From contig CAHIKZ030004549.1 in NCBI GenBank assembly GCA_903632075.3, positions 245,001 through 309,000 on the forward strand: 64,000 nucleotides of DNA, in the 5' to 3' direction. A model generated the notes under the pieces. That model saw only the letters and a list, made by a program, of their open reading frames with translations, searched no databases and was not told the DNA's origin. Origin of the DNA: Acanthosepion pharaonis (taxonomy: Eukaryota > Mollusca > Cephalopoda > Sepiida > Sepiidae). Each line of letters opens with the position of its first letter. Position 1 is the first letter of the stretch. Of this stretch, positions 13,201 to 23,154 are shown piece by piece. The translations under genes and the position numbers were made by a program.

Positions 13201-13946
13201 TTAAAATAATTTAAAATAATTTAAAATAATTTAAAATAATTTAAAATAACTTAAAATAATTTAAAATAATTTAAAATAATTTAAAAATAACTTAAAATAA
13301 TTTAAAATAACTTAAAATAATTTAAAATAACTTAAAAATAATTTAAAATAATTTAAAATAATTTTAAAATAACTTAAAATAATTTAAAATAATTTAAAAT
13401 AATTTAAAATAATTTAAAATAATTTAAAATAATTTAAAATAATTTAAAATAATTTAAAATAATTTAAAATATTTAAAATAATTTAAAATAATAAAAATAA
13501 TTTAAAATAATTAAAAAATAATTTAAAATAATTTAAAATAATTTAAAATAATTTAAAATAATTTAAAATAACATATTTAAAAAATAAAAATTTAAAATAA
13601 TTTAAAATAATTTAAAATAACATATTTAAAATAACTTAAAAAATAATTTAAAATAATTTAAAATAATTTAAAATAACATATTTAAAATAACTTAAAATAA
13701 TTTAAAATAATTTAAAATAATTTAAAATAACATATTTAAAATAACTTAAAATAATTTAAAATAATTTAAAATAATTTAAAATAACATATTTAAAATAACT
13801 TAAAAATAATTTAAAATAATTTTAAAATAATTTAAAATAACATATTTAAAATAATTTTTAAAATAACTTAAAATAATTTAAAATAATTTAAAATAACATA
13901 TTTAAAATAACTTAAAATAATTTAAAATAATTTAAAATAACATATT
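7205..13946. repeat. 6.7 kb decamer satellite array (TTTAAAATAA)n
   Basis: Some 670 imperfect copies of a 10-bp unit made only of A and T. Variants are AACTT for AATTT, 1-bp gains or losses in A runs, and rare GC-bearing interruptions (for example TTTCCGTGA near 8633, GATCGTT near 11444). TAA recurs every 10 bp and therefore hits every reading frame, so no open frame exists across the block. AAAA and AATTT tracts repeat once per unit, close to the DNA helical pitch, so phased-tract curvature and easy strand opening are plausible but not demonstrated. Assembly of such a repeat is error-prone, so the length should be read as approximate. Confidence 0.97.
13571..13945. repeat. higher-order repeat at the right edge of the decamer array
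   Basis: The marker ACATATTTAA recurs at about 13571, 13620, 13676, 13730, 13784, 13840, 13896 and 13940 (spacings 49, 56, 54, 54, 56, 56, 44). It is followed in most units by AATAACTTAAAATAATTT. The unit is therefore about five decamers plus four bases, repeated seven times. It is confined to this edge. Confidence 0.9.
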
Positions 13947-13949
13947 TTC

Positions 13950-14540
13950 TAACTCTTTTTTTCTAATTTTCTATTTTTCTTTTTTTTTTCTGTTTTTGTT
14001 TTTTTTTTTCTCTATTTGAGTTGCTAAAGGTACTTTGACGTATACAGAAAAACAGAAAGAGGAAGCAACTTGTTAATTTCTGGTTATAAAAAATAAATGC
14101 CAAAAACTTAATAATTGGCAAAGCTTCTGCTGAGAAATTAAAACAAAATGTTAATACAAATGAATGAATGAACACAAGTTAGAAAAAGAAAGAAAATTTT
14201 TTAAAATAGAAAATGGGATTCTATTTGTATGAGTCGAGCTTAAAATTCTTTCTTTAAACATTTGGTATCTTTTAATTTCTTTTTTTTTTCTCTCATTTTC
14301 TGGGAGCAAAAGGCCATGTTAATTTGAATCATAAAAAGATCATATCCAGGATGAAAAATCTTATGGCAGACACAAATGGTAATCAATATCCTAGCAGGGA
14401 GTTTGGGGTTTTCAATAAGGATATACATTTTTTATTTACATCTCTGTTGGAAATCTATAGTATGATAGCTGACAAAAGAGTTATGAAAAACAAATCCAAG
14501 ATACAAATCAAAAAAATTCATAAAGAATAAATTGAATTAA
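13950..14540. other. no recognised feature
   Basis: A pyrimidine-rich stretch (13950-14015) borders the satellite, followed by AT-rich sequence. Short open frames on both strands show no family resemblance. Confidence 0.5.
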
Positions 14541-14544
14541 ATAA

Positions 14545-14660
14545 ATAAATAGAATTTATATTATTTACATGCCAACTACTGTCTTCATCTTTGTTGTTGT
14601 TATCACAACGTTTCAGTTGTTGTTCCCTCCAGCCTACATCAGATGTATTTTTGTCCAGGT
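14545..14660 (-). repeat. tRNA-derived SINE, 5'-truncated copy
   Basis: The minus strand carries the CTGATGTAGGCTGGAGGGAA cognate, AACGTTGTGATAACAACAAC, AAGATGAAGACAGTAGTTGG and the GTAAATAATATAAAT tail, matching the distal half of the SINE at 14935-15262. Confidence 0.75.
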
Positions 14661-14934
14661 AAACTTTAAGGAATTTCAAACTGATCCCTTTTGTTCTCAT
14701 TTCAAATCTACTGCCTAGAGATTTCTCGTCTCGTTCTTATTTTAATATTATTCAGTTATTGCTTACCCTGTTTCTACCAAGCCTAAGTACACAGAGCTCA
14801 CAAAATCTACCCCAGTAGATTAAATAAGGTGTTCAATTCAAAATTGTTTGAAGGTTACCTGGATCTGCACTTATTGTATACCCAATTTTCTTCTGGGGAG
14901 GTCTTTTTGGGGCGACCATAATAATTTTGTTTCT

Positions 14935-15262
14935 GTCTATATTTCTGAGATGAGGTATTACGTACACTATTTACATTATTCAGATTATTGTCCTCATCTT
15001 TGTCGCCATATTTATCACGTTTCAGCCATTGTACACTCCGGCCCTCATCAGGTGGTTGGAATGTTGAACTGAACCCCTTATTTCACTCACTGGGGTAGAC
15101 TGTTCTAGTTCCATGTGCCATGTTTTAATGGATGTCAGTTATCAGTTATCTCCTGTTAATTCCCCTCTCCAAGTTCTCCACTGCCTTAACCGGGTATTGA
15201 AATCACACTCTTTGGGTCCTGTCACTGGATCTAACCAATGCCTTTATCTACTGTGCCATGTA
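14935..15262 (-). repeat. tRNA-derived SINE, near full-length copy
   Basis: On the minus strand it starts with a tRNA-like promoter region: an A-box-like TGGCACAGTAGATAAAGGC (near 15258) and a B-box-like GTGATTTCAATACCCGG about 50 bp on. The body reads GAACTAGAACAGTCTACCCC, CAGTTCAACATTCCAACCAC, CTGATGAGGGCCGGAGTGTA and AATGGCTGAAACGTGATAAA. The tail is GAGGACAATAATCTGAATAA then ATACCTCATCTCAGAAATAT. Pol III transcription of such elements and LINE-driven spread are established for tRNA SINEs. No flanking target duplication was clear. Confidence 0.78.
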
Positions 15263-15279
15263 TCCTTGAGGAAACATGA

Positions 15280-15340
15280 TAAATATGGCAACAAAGATGA
15301 GGACAATAGTCCGAAAAATGTAAATAGTGTAAATAATTTT
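15280..15340 (+). repeat. inverted tail fragment of the same SINE
   Basis: ATAAATATGGCAACAAAGAT, then GAGGACAATAGTCCGAAAAA and GTAAATAGTGTAAATAAT mirror the tail at 14950-15015 on the other strand, giving inverted ends of about 65 bp around the SINE copy. Confidence 0.8.
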
Positions 15341-15344
15341 GTTT

Positions 15345-15720
15345 TCCTCTCTTTTTTCTCTCTGCCGGTGATATCTAGTTGTTCTTTTGGTTCGGAGATA
15401 AAATGAGAACTTCAGCAAAAGGGATTTTTAACTTACTACTTTATTAAACTGGTCAACATGTACATTTTTAACTAGCTAGTGCGGCCAATCTATCAGCCCC
15501 ACTGGGGTGCAAGTTCCCTATATATGAAATTAACACATCTGATCTTTTGACATGGAAAACTTAACTCACTGAAATAACTTTCTATCTCTCTAACAACCCA
15601 TGCTAGTTTTAACTAATCAAAAAAGACTTCCTTTCTTTTGTCTAACATCTAATCTTAAGGTGAAAATGAGGAAGTCAGAGAAAAATACAATTCTTTAAAA
15701 AATAATCATTTGCTAGACTA
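15345..15720. other. no recognised feature
   Basis: Non-coding looking sequence with no family match that I can support. Confidence 0.4.
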
Positions 15721-15724
15721 TCAT

Positions 15725-15860
15725 TTAACACAATCACCTGATGAAGACTGGAGAACAAAATGGCCAAAATGTTGTGATAACAACAAGGACAAAGACAATA
15801 GCCCATTTGTAAATAATGTAAATAGGGATACCTCCTCATCCTAGAAATTGTCTGAAGGTT
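15725..15860 (+). repeat. tRNA-derived SINE, 5'-truncated copy
   Basis: Plus-strand CACCTGATGAAGACTGGAGA, AATGGCCAAAATGTTGTGAT, AAGACAATAGCCCATTTGTA and a tail with CCTCCTCATCCTAGAAAT. The tail differs from the 14935 copy, indicating a subfamily. Confidence 0.75.
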
Positions 15861-16087
15861 AGCTGGATCAGTGTTGTGTCAAAAACCTACCACCCCTCTT
15901 GAAGATGAACTTGGCTGCATCTGTGAACAAAACTTTAAATAATGAAAGACAGATAGACCGAGAAGTTCTTAGCTGAGCTAGTTATTGACTACTCAGGCGA
16001 TTTCTGTACCTTTTTACCAACCTATTAAAACCCTTTTTATTGTTACGTGTTATTTGGCGTTTGTCTCTATTAACCCCAAATCAACAT

Positions 16088-16218
16088 CATAACAATCAGC
16101 AATCACCTGATGAAGACTGGAAAGCAAAATGTCCGAAATGTTGTGATAACAACAACAAGAACAAAGACAATAGTCCATTTGTAAATAATCTAAATAGGGA
16201 AAATTCCTCATCCTAGAA
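16088..16218 (+). repeat. tRNA-derived SINE, 5'-truncated copy (same subfamily)
   Basis: Near-identical to 15725-15860 in the order CACCTGATGAAGACTGGAAA, GTCCGAAATGTTGTGATAAC, AAGACAATAGTCCATTTGTA and the CTCATCCTAGAAATTCT tail. The two copies lie about 365 bp apart in the same orientation. Confidence 0.75.
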
Positions 16219-16711
16219 ATTCTGACAAAAGTTTAGACATTTTACTTATATTAAATGAAAATCAAAATAAAATGTTTTTCTTATTAAGGTTAATTTATGA
16301 TTGTTTGGGATATATATTTCTTTTAATTATTTTCTAATTTACTCAGACCACCAGGCTAAGTTTTTGTTATACTCACAATGTTTTTTTTAATCTGTTTTTG
16401 TACTCGCTAACATTTTTGAAATTTAGGACCAAACCATTTATTCATTCCAACACAATGTGCTTTGTGAAAGTAATGAAGTTAAAAGATTTTTTTCTGAATC
16501 AGTACGTGCATATTCTGTTTCAAATCCTTTATAACCTTTCATCAATGTATGCCTTATATAAGTGAACTTTTCAAGGTAGAAAACATGAAAATCACAGGAA
16601 ATTAAAGGGATGGCACAGATTGCAAGTGAAAGTGTACTTATCAAGCATACTGATACTAACTTATTACAAGCATGAAATAAACTGTCAGCACTTGGTGTTG
16701 ATATCAGTGTC

Positions 16712-16768
<57 letters not shown>
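16712..16768. repeat. (TA)n microsatellite
   Basis: Pure TA run of nearly 60 bp immediately upstream of a composite-repeat copy. Confidence 0.95.
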
Positions 16769-16769
<1 letters not shown>

Positions 16770-17100
16770 CACAGTACTGGATTACTTCTCCTGGGAATGA
16801 TAAGATACACCCAGCAGCAAGGCTTCTGATCATGAGGTTTTGAGGAGCATGGAACCACCTCTTAATTGCTGGTGTTCCTAGGTTAAACCTGAACCATGGT
16901 GGTAGCACCTGTTAGGGTCCTAGGTATGGGCAAAGAGAGAACCCCTCAAACTGGGATCAAAACTCTATGAAAGTGTAGTGTAGAAATACATTTTTATAGT
17001 GAAGGTGCCAGCAATACATTTTCATAGCAAAAATATTACCAGCAATATATTTTTGTAAAAAAAAAGTAACAAAATTGCCAGCAATACATTTTTGAAGTTC
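16769..17100 (+). repeat. composite repeat with ACCAGCAATAC minisatellite core
   Basis: It has the characteristic order: CCTGGGAATGATAAGATACA, GCAAGGCTTCTGATCATGAG, TGGAACCACCTCTTAATTGC, TGGTAGCACCTGTTAGGGTC, ACTATGAAAGTGTA-type sequence, then three or four units of the type CCAGCAATACATTTTTG. This order recurs at 27090-27750 (minus), 30110, 30640, 32228 and 63490. It is not coding. The family is unknown to me. Confidence 0.8.
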
Positions 17101-17111
17101 TATGCTAATAG

Positions 17112-17290
17112 TCTTTTCACATGTACTTTTCATTTGTGGAACTCTCTTCTAGCTTTTTCCGTTTGCTTTTTACTCATTTCACCCCAAGCAAGGGGATAAA
17201 ATCCATTGGAATGTTGCTAAAAGTGAAAGAAATAAAGAGGACAATAAAAGAACAAGAATCCAGGAGAAAAGGATCTCCAATTAGTGGTTA
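17112..17290. repeat. two small LINE fragments in opposite orientation
   Basis: At 17112-17165 the plus strand gives the FHLWNSLLA segment of the common LINE C-terminus. From 17165 the minus strand gives the LINE 3' end (CTTGCTTGGGGTGAAATGAG and its upstream part with TTTATTGTCCTCTTTAT). Confidence 0.6.
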
Positions 17291-17299
17291 ACTGAGGCA

Positions 17300-18128
17300 G
17301 GAAATGGCTTGTAAATTTTAATGCCTCCAAAACTTAACTGCTCTCATTTAACCACCAAAGAGAAATTTCCCTGGCTACCATCAACATGGTTGATGCTCGA
17401 CTTCTGGAGAGCATCTCACTGAGCCTTCTTGTCCTAACATTTTCAACCGATTTTAGGTAGAACAACTATTTTGTATCAATAGCTGCATCTACTGCAAGGA
17501 AAGTTGGTTCACTGTGTTGTGCCAGAAGGCTTTTCACATCAGAGTCTATCTTACACATCTACAAATCTACCATTCACCACACATTAAATAATGTTGCCAT
17601 ATCTGGTCTGGTGACCCTGCTGTTCATCGTGAGGTTCTTGACAAAATCCAGAGAAGGATCTGCAATATAATCAATCCTGACTTGGCATCTCGTCTTCAGT
17701 CACTTTCTCTCCAATGGGATGTGTCTTCCCTCTTTCTTTTCTACAAATATTTTTATAATGACTTTTCCGATGTGCTACCTTCCCTAAAGTCCCGACTTCA
17801 TTAATTTAAGTATGTTACTAGATTGACATCTATGTCCCACCCTTTTACTGTTGAAATAGCTGAATGCAAGCGCCGCTTCTACTCCAACAGTTTTTTCTTG
17901 CACTTCCTGTCAGTGGAACTCTCTTCTATTTACTTGCTTCCCTGATAACTACAATCTTAAAAAATTTAAATGCAATGTCAAGTGCCATCTTCTGTTGTTT
18001 TAATCCCCATTCATCTTTTATCCTTTCCTCAATCCACCCTCTATACCCAGCCTTTTCTCTCACTTTCACTCTCTGTAACTCCCTGTATGATAGTGGCACT
18101 CCCACTTTGGTTGGGGTGAAATGCTTAA
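17300..18128 (+). pseudogene. LINE (CR1/Jockey-like) ORF2 C-terminal pseudogene with 3' end
   Basis: Plus-strand frames give, in order, LLSFNHQREISLATINMVDA, then STARKVGSLCCARRLF, then the shifted cognates of YCCHIWSGAPAVHREVLDKI, LASRLQSLS and SLFFYKYFYNDFSDVLPSL, and finally a tail with CTTTGGTTGGGGTGAAATGC and TTAAAAAAAAG. This is the part of a non-LTR retrotransposon protein just after the reverse-transcriptase palm, ending in the family 3' UTR. Several frameshifts and stops are present. The copy is 5'-truncated, as is usual for LINEs, and faces a minus-strand copy that begins directly downstream. Confidence 0.85.
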
Positions 18129-18129
18129 A

Positions 18130-18765
18130 AAAAAGACTGATGATGATCAACATTGCATTTAATTTTTTTAAAATCATAGAGGACAAGAAAACAAAAATCC
18201 AGAAGACATTCCCACAGTCCAGAAATGTGAGAGAAGAAACAATTACCACAGAATGAGTCATTTCAGCACGGAAATTATGAGACCAAGCTGCCAATCTAGT
18301 ACAGCATTTAAATACAGGAATTCAAAATATCAAAAAGGAAAGCTCATAGACCAATTACCAAAATATTTATAGAAAAGGTACAGAGAAGCTACATTAAGGC
18401 AGTGGGAAAGTGACGGAAGCTGAGATGCCAGGTCAGGACGAATAACATTGCAGATTCTTCTTTGGATTTTGTAAAGAACCTCTAGATATAAAACAAAAGC
18501 ACCAGATCAGAAGTGACTGTAATATTCAATGAGTGGACTAATGATAAAATTAATATTTGTGCAAGATAGATTCTGGTGAGTAACATTGTTCACATAGGGA
18601 AAGCACTTTTTTTAGAAGTAGACTTAGAAATTGATTCAATATAATCATTCCACTTGATGTCAGTTGGGAAACATGAAACCAAGAAGTGAGTTGCGCTCCT
18701 GGAGGTTAGCATCAGACATGTTGATAAAAGGCTAAAAAGGTTCATAAAAATTAAGGCAAGGTTTG
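18130..18765 (-). pseudogene. LINE C-terminal pseudogene, tail to tail with previous copy
   Basis: Minus-strand translation gives SHISGLWECLL (cognate of SHTSHLWNSLP), then VLYDFKKIKCNV (cognate of NLQLFKCNV). Upstream, in changing frames, it gives the cognates of FTKSKEESAMLFVLTWHLS and the ARKS region. It shares the protein family with 17300-18128 but lies on the other strand, so the two 3' ends abut near 18128. It carries many stops. Confidence 0.75.
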
Positions 18766-18769
18766 AGGA

Positions 18770-19670
18770 TAAATACTTTTTGCAAATTAACCTTCTTCAG
18801 ACCTTGCTGAAGAGCGTGGAACCACCTGTTAATGGTATATTTGTCAGAATTGAGAAGTATTCATTTGTTATCGTTTTACAAAGGGGTCCTATTTTTAATA
18901 TCGATACTGTATCAAATTGATATCTGACTTTTACATAGTTATTGGAGCTAGCTGTTTTGCATACAAAAACATGCTTCTTTTTTTAGATTGGCTTACAAAA
19001 AGATTTCTCTTAAATATTAAACAAATGTATATTAGGGCGTATCGGAAATTTTTAAAATTGAAAATTGTAAAAGGCAGAAAGATTTTTTTTTTTTTTGTGG
19101 TGAGTCACTACAGACTCTGAAATGTAAACTTAAAAATCTCCATAGTCATCGTTTTCTTTGGCGAAAATCGATCTTTTGTTTTGTGCATGATAAAACTTCT
19201 AGAATCCTGCACCCGGGACTAAAAAATCGTATAACCTTTGAATTGTGCAACATCCAGAGACAAATGAAAACATTTGTCCATAAAATTATGACTTAAAAAA
19301 ATATATCTAAAACAATGATTTTTTTCTAGATTAAAGTATATTTTGACCCTATTTCAGGAGAAAAACAACAAAAAAAACTGTTAAAGAAAGAAAAATTTGA
19401 TTCTATTTTTGATAATCGTTTCTGGGAATTCTGCCATATAATTTGATGAAATTATGTCTCATTTGATTTATTTCAACCATATTTTACACCCATTGTAAAC
19501 CAATTTGACGTAACCAGAAGAAAAAAAAATCTAATGCTAGTAAACAATAAATACAATTTATTTACATATGGAATTTATTTACAATAGTTAACAATAAATT
19601 TAATTGCGTGCAACAAGAAAAAATAAGTTAATGTTCCCGTAGAAAACTGAAAAAAGAAATGACAATTTAT
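18770..19670. other. mostly unrecognised; small composite-repeat fragment
   Basis: AGAGCGTGGAACCACCTGTT near 18812 is a piece of the composite repeat. The rest (18900-19670) is AT-rich with homopolymer runs and no supported gene. Confidence 0.4.
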
Positions 19671-19674
19671 TTAA

Positions 19675-20645
19675 TCCTTTCACCCCAAACAAGGCGATGA
19701 TGCCACTAAGACGCAAGGGGCTACCTGGCATGAAAAAGAATAAAAATACTTTAGTGAGATAATTAACAAAATAACAGAACTAGATTCAGAAAGACAGAAG
19801 ATGGCGACTGGCACTTCATTGGAATTTTTTAAGATTGTCGGTGGTAGGAAAACAAAAATCCGAGATAAATTTCCACAATGCTGAGAGAAAAACATACTTT
19901 TAGAAGAGAACCTAGCTAGTTCAACAGTAAAACGGTGATACCTAGTTGCCAATGTAGTCGTACGCTTAAATTCATGCAGTCGAAGCACTAAGGAAGGAAA
20001 GCTCATCAGAACAATTGCAATGTTTATGGAAAAGACAGAGGGAAGCCACGTCATGGCGGTGGGATGCCAGGTCATGACCAAAAATATTACAGACTCTTCT
20101 TTGGAATTTGTCGAGAATCTTGAGATGCACAGCAGGAGCACCAGACCAGATATGCCAGCAGTATTCAATGCATGAGAGAATAGTAGATATATAAATGTTC
20201 ATAATCGATACTGACGAAAAAGAATATATCTGGTACGACATAGTGAAGCAACTTTCCTAGCAACAGACTGAGCAATTGCTTCAATATAATCAGTTCACTC
20301 TATGTCAGTAGAAAAAGACAGCCCAAGAAAGTGCAATGAGTTGCTCTTCTGGAGATTAGCATTCGCCATACTGATGGAAGGCAGAAATGGTTCTCTATGG
20401 TAATTCAATGAAAGTAATGTTGTTTTGGAGATGTCAAAATGTACAATCCCTACTTAACCACTGATTGGAGGTCATTTTACAAAGAAGCTGCCAGTCGGAG
20501 CTGTCGGACTTGCTACTAAGACAGAATTAAATAGCTGTCACCAGCATGAATACCTATTTCAGAACAGATGCCATCTGGAAGGTTGTTGATGAAGATAACA
20601 AACAACGTAGGTACAAGGGGGATTTCCGCATTAGTGTGAAAAGAA
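19675..20645 (-). pseudogene. LINE ORF2 pseudogene, reverse-transcriptase palm to 3' end
   Basis: The longest copy of this LINE family in the window. Reading the minus strand from 20640: PTLFVIFINNLPDGICSEIG, then the active-site region as HAGDSY where active reverse transcriptases have YADDT, then ENDLQSVV, REPFLPSIHMANANL-like pieces, FSTDIEWTDYIEAIAQSVAR, RKVASLCRTR, YCWHIWSGAPAVHLKILDKF, RRHDVASLCLFHK and HEFKRTTTLATRYHRFTV, ending in the 3' UTR with CTTGTTTGGGGTGAAAGGA. The catalytic YADD motif has lost one aspartate and there are frameshifts, so it is inactive. The element class encodes an endonuclease and reverse transcriptase for target-primed insertion; the endonuclease part is missing. 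Confidence 0.88.
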
Positions 20646-20649
20646 ACAA

Positions 20650-21490
20650 CGTAGATATTTGTCAATCAGATTAACAATACGGATATAAAAAAATTATGAT
20701 GCAGAAATGTTTTAACGTAGAAGTGAATTCTTATCATCGCTTTCAAATCTGATTTCTTTTTGAGTTTTGGAACGAATCTTCGACCATGACAACGAACAAA
20801 AATAAAACTCTCCCGGCTCTCAGATACAAAAACAGAACAAACGTCTTTTACGAATTGCTCAACACTTTGAGAATGGCAAGGAATAAAGTTTATATTAAAT
20901 GGCTTGCTTAAAAAAAAAACAATAACTTTCAGTTAGTTTCTTCGTTAAATTTCATATCAAATTTGGCTCAAATGTTGAGGTTCAATCAATAATTTCCGTA
21001 ATTTTTTTAGACTTGAGGAACACGAAAAATACTAATATTTCGCGCTCCTATTTCGGAATCGCCATGGATTTCAAGAATTTCTTTGCAGCCAATCGTCTTT
21101 CTGTATCTTCACTAGAGAGAAAAGAAAAGAGGTTTTCAGAACGAGCCTTCCAGGCTCTATGATTGATACGTTTCTCCACGATGTTGCGAATCTGTTTTTG
21201 GTAGAACCTCGCGTACAATTGTGAATTTTTTTTCTAAACACGGCGGGGGGGTGCATTCAAAATGTACGGCTTACATTTGCTATCAAAACACATTTGATAA
21301 TAAAGTAAAACAAAATTTTTAGCAATCATAATTTTTTTTAGATAGAAATGGTTTTAGTGATACAAGTCTAACAAATTAACCCATAACCGGGAGAAGAAGA
21401 GGGGGATCCATACCTTTCTCAAGGGTATTTGCGCGTAATTGAATATAACGAACCCGACTGGAATTGGAACTTGGCTCTCTGATTAACAAT
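20650..21490. other. no recognised gene
   Basis: Sequence with more CpG than its neighbours and short open frames on both strands that match nothing I know. No repeat family seen. Confidence 0.4.
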
Positions 21491-21491
21491 T

Positions 21492-21611
21492 CGAAACCAT
21501 TATCCATTGCTATTCCGAAGCGGTTACCTATCGAAGCACTGAACAAGCTCGACGTTGCTTAACTTCAGTGATCGAACGGGAACCGATCTTTCAACGATGT
21601 GGCCGTAAGCT
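21492..21611 (-). pseudogene. 5S rRNA-like sequence
   Basis: The minus strand begins GCTTACGGCCACATCGTTGA and continues CGGTTCCCGTTCGATCAC, TGAAGTTAAGCAACGTCGAG, then CTTGTTCAGTGCTTCGATAG and GTAACCGCTTCGGAATA. This follows the animal 5S rRNA in order and length (about 120 nt). The first 75 nt are well kept. The C-box region differs from the usual GGATGGGTGACCGCCTGGGAAT, so I take it as a pseudogene or the head of a 5S-derived SINE, not an active 5S gene. Confidence 0.8.
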
Positions 21612-21614
21612 CTT

Positions 21615-21940
21615 CCGGCAATTGATGAAGCTTTATACGGGTATTCTTGATGCGTTTGAATTTCGGACTGAAATCAAGTTTTTCGTCGGGGCCAGAAATT
21701 GCTGTTCTCACTACACCACCATAGGAATTATGTGAGAGTTGAAATATTTCCTTCTTTAATATGATGCTACAAAGGAAGTCCATTTGTATGCAATGTTAAA
21801 AAGCACACTGTGATCTATTTTGTCTTCCGGGAAATGTATTAATTCCACCTTTGCAAACGGTATTTTCGGATCTAGAATCGGCTCCTTATATATTATGCCT
21901 CTTGATTCCTTTGGGAGGGGGGTGCATAGAGCCGCAACAA
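21615..21940. other. no recognised gene
   Basis: Between the 5S-like sequence and a LINE fragment. An open frame on the minus strand overlaps the 5S-like segment and is not credible as a protein. Confidence 0.4.
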
Positions 21941-21944
21941 CACC

Positions 21945-22480
21945 TCTTCAACGGACGTGGTTCCATGAGATCCTCTTCAGCTCGGCCCATGTCGTGCCGG
22001 CTGCCTTCATCTCTGCGTCAACACTTCTGCGGTAAGTCTGTTTTGGTCGACCCACTTTCAGCTTCTCTTGTGGATTCCAGTCAAGGGCCTGCCTGGTGAC
22101 ACTAGAAACAGGCTTCAAGGGCCTGCCTGGTGACACTAGAAACAGGCTTCAAGGGCCTGCCTGGTGACACTAGAAACAGGCTTCAAGGGCCTACCTGGTG
22201 ACACTAGAAACAGGCTTGCGGAGTGTATGTCCGATCCATGCCCATTTCCGTTTCTTGATGTCAATCTCGATTGTGGTTTGTCTGGTCCTGTCCAATAGTT
22301 GGTCGTTGGAGACGACTTCCGGCCTCCTGATATTGAGGATGTTCCTGAGACATCAGTTGGTTAATGTCTGAAGTTTGTTGGTGTTGGTCTTGGTTACCCG
22401 CCAGGTTTCTGAGTTGTAAACTAGGACTGACTTGACATTGGTGTTGAAGATCCGGATCTTATTGCAAAGAATCCTATAAC
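21945..22480 (-). pseudogene. non-LTR retrotransposon C-terminal region (GRPKQTYRRSV type)
   Basis: Minus-strand frames give NVKSVLVYNSETWRVTKTN, RNILNIRRPEVVSNDQLLDR, TIEIDIKKRKWAWIGHTLRK, then RQALDWNPQEKLKVGRPKQT, YRRSVDAEMKAAGTTWAELK and RISWNHVR. This is the well-known C-terminal end of RTE-like or related LINE proteins in invertebrates. A stop interrupts the TNKCLRN region. The HTLRKPVSS-VTRQAL segment is expanded by a 34-bp tandem repeat. Upstream catalytic domains are absent. Confidence 0.85.
22080..22216 (-). repeat. 34-bp tandem repeat, four copies, within LINE coding remnant
   Basis: The unit runs from TCAAGGGCCTGCCTGGTGAC through ACTAGAAACAGGCT. Three copies are essentially identical and the last has CCTACC for CCTGCC. 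The unit is 34 bp, so each added copy shifts the LINE reading frame. Confidence 0.95.
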
Positions 22481-22875
22481 GCAAATATTATGATCCATAT
22501 TGTGTTCAATGAAAACATCCCAAGTTTTTTTTTTTTTTTTTTTAGCATCTTTTGGTTTTGGTGTCAAATGACCAGGGTAAATGTTTTCAGGTTGACCAAC
22601 ATGAGTCATATGTTCCTCAGTGTCATTTCTATTGATGGTAGCGTTCATGAAACTCCTTTTTGGGGGATAGTGAGTAGCTACCCCATCGCATTCTCTTGGA
22701 TTTTCTTATTGTTTTGAAATCTTGTTCCTTTCAAATGGGATTTGAGTTTTGAAAAGGAAAAAGTCAGGGGAATATGGAATGTTGTGCTTGTCCCAAAACT
22801 GCTGCACATGCTATAGTGACTTATGGGACCCCTGGGGTGTGATGAGAGGAGCACACTCTACACACTTTCCTTCCA
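22465..22875 (-). pseudogene. mariner-like transposase C-terminal fragment
   Basis: Minus-strand frames contain FWDKHNIPYSPDFFLFK, then KLKSHLKGTRFQ and KKIQENAM, matching the third catalytic block and downstream region (SPDLAPxDFFLFP...LKGxRF) of mariner-family transposases. The residues HPPYSPDLAPC are partly deleted (IPYSPDFF). A poly(T) run sits at 22523-22543. No terminal repeat was clear. Confidence 0.6.
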
Positions 22876-23154
22876 AGTACTGCTATAAACAATGAAAGTG
22901 AGCAAGAACGTTATAACTTAGTGTCCATGCGCAACAGAGTTCAAGGTCAATTTATGCCAAGTGGTTTCACTCTGTGTACTTAACCTTCGTTAACATAGCA
23001 ACAGCTCGGACACTTTTTGATCAGACCTCGTATATAATAGTTATTTCTATTAACATAAAATTGGGCAAAAAATATTTTGTTAGTTATGCATATCTATCTT
23101 TTTTCTGCCTCTTTATATATGTGTGTGTAAACACATACATGCACATGCACCTAC

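Noticed and set aside
7205..13946. CRISPR-like array
   Set aside because: Units are 10 bp, contiguous and without spacers; the surroundings are eukaryotic.
16438..16908. 156-codon minus-strand open frame
   Set aside because: Crosses a (TA)n run and is antisense to the composite repeat.
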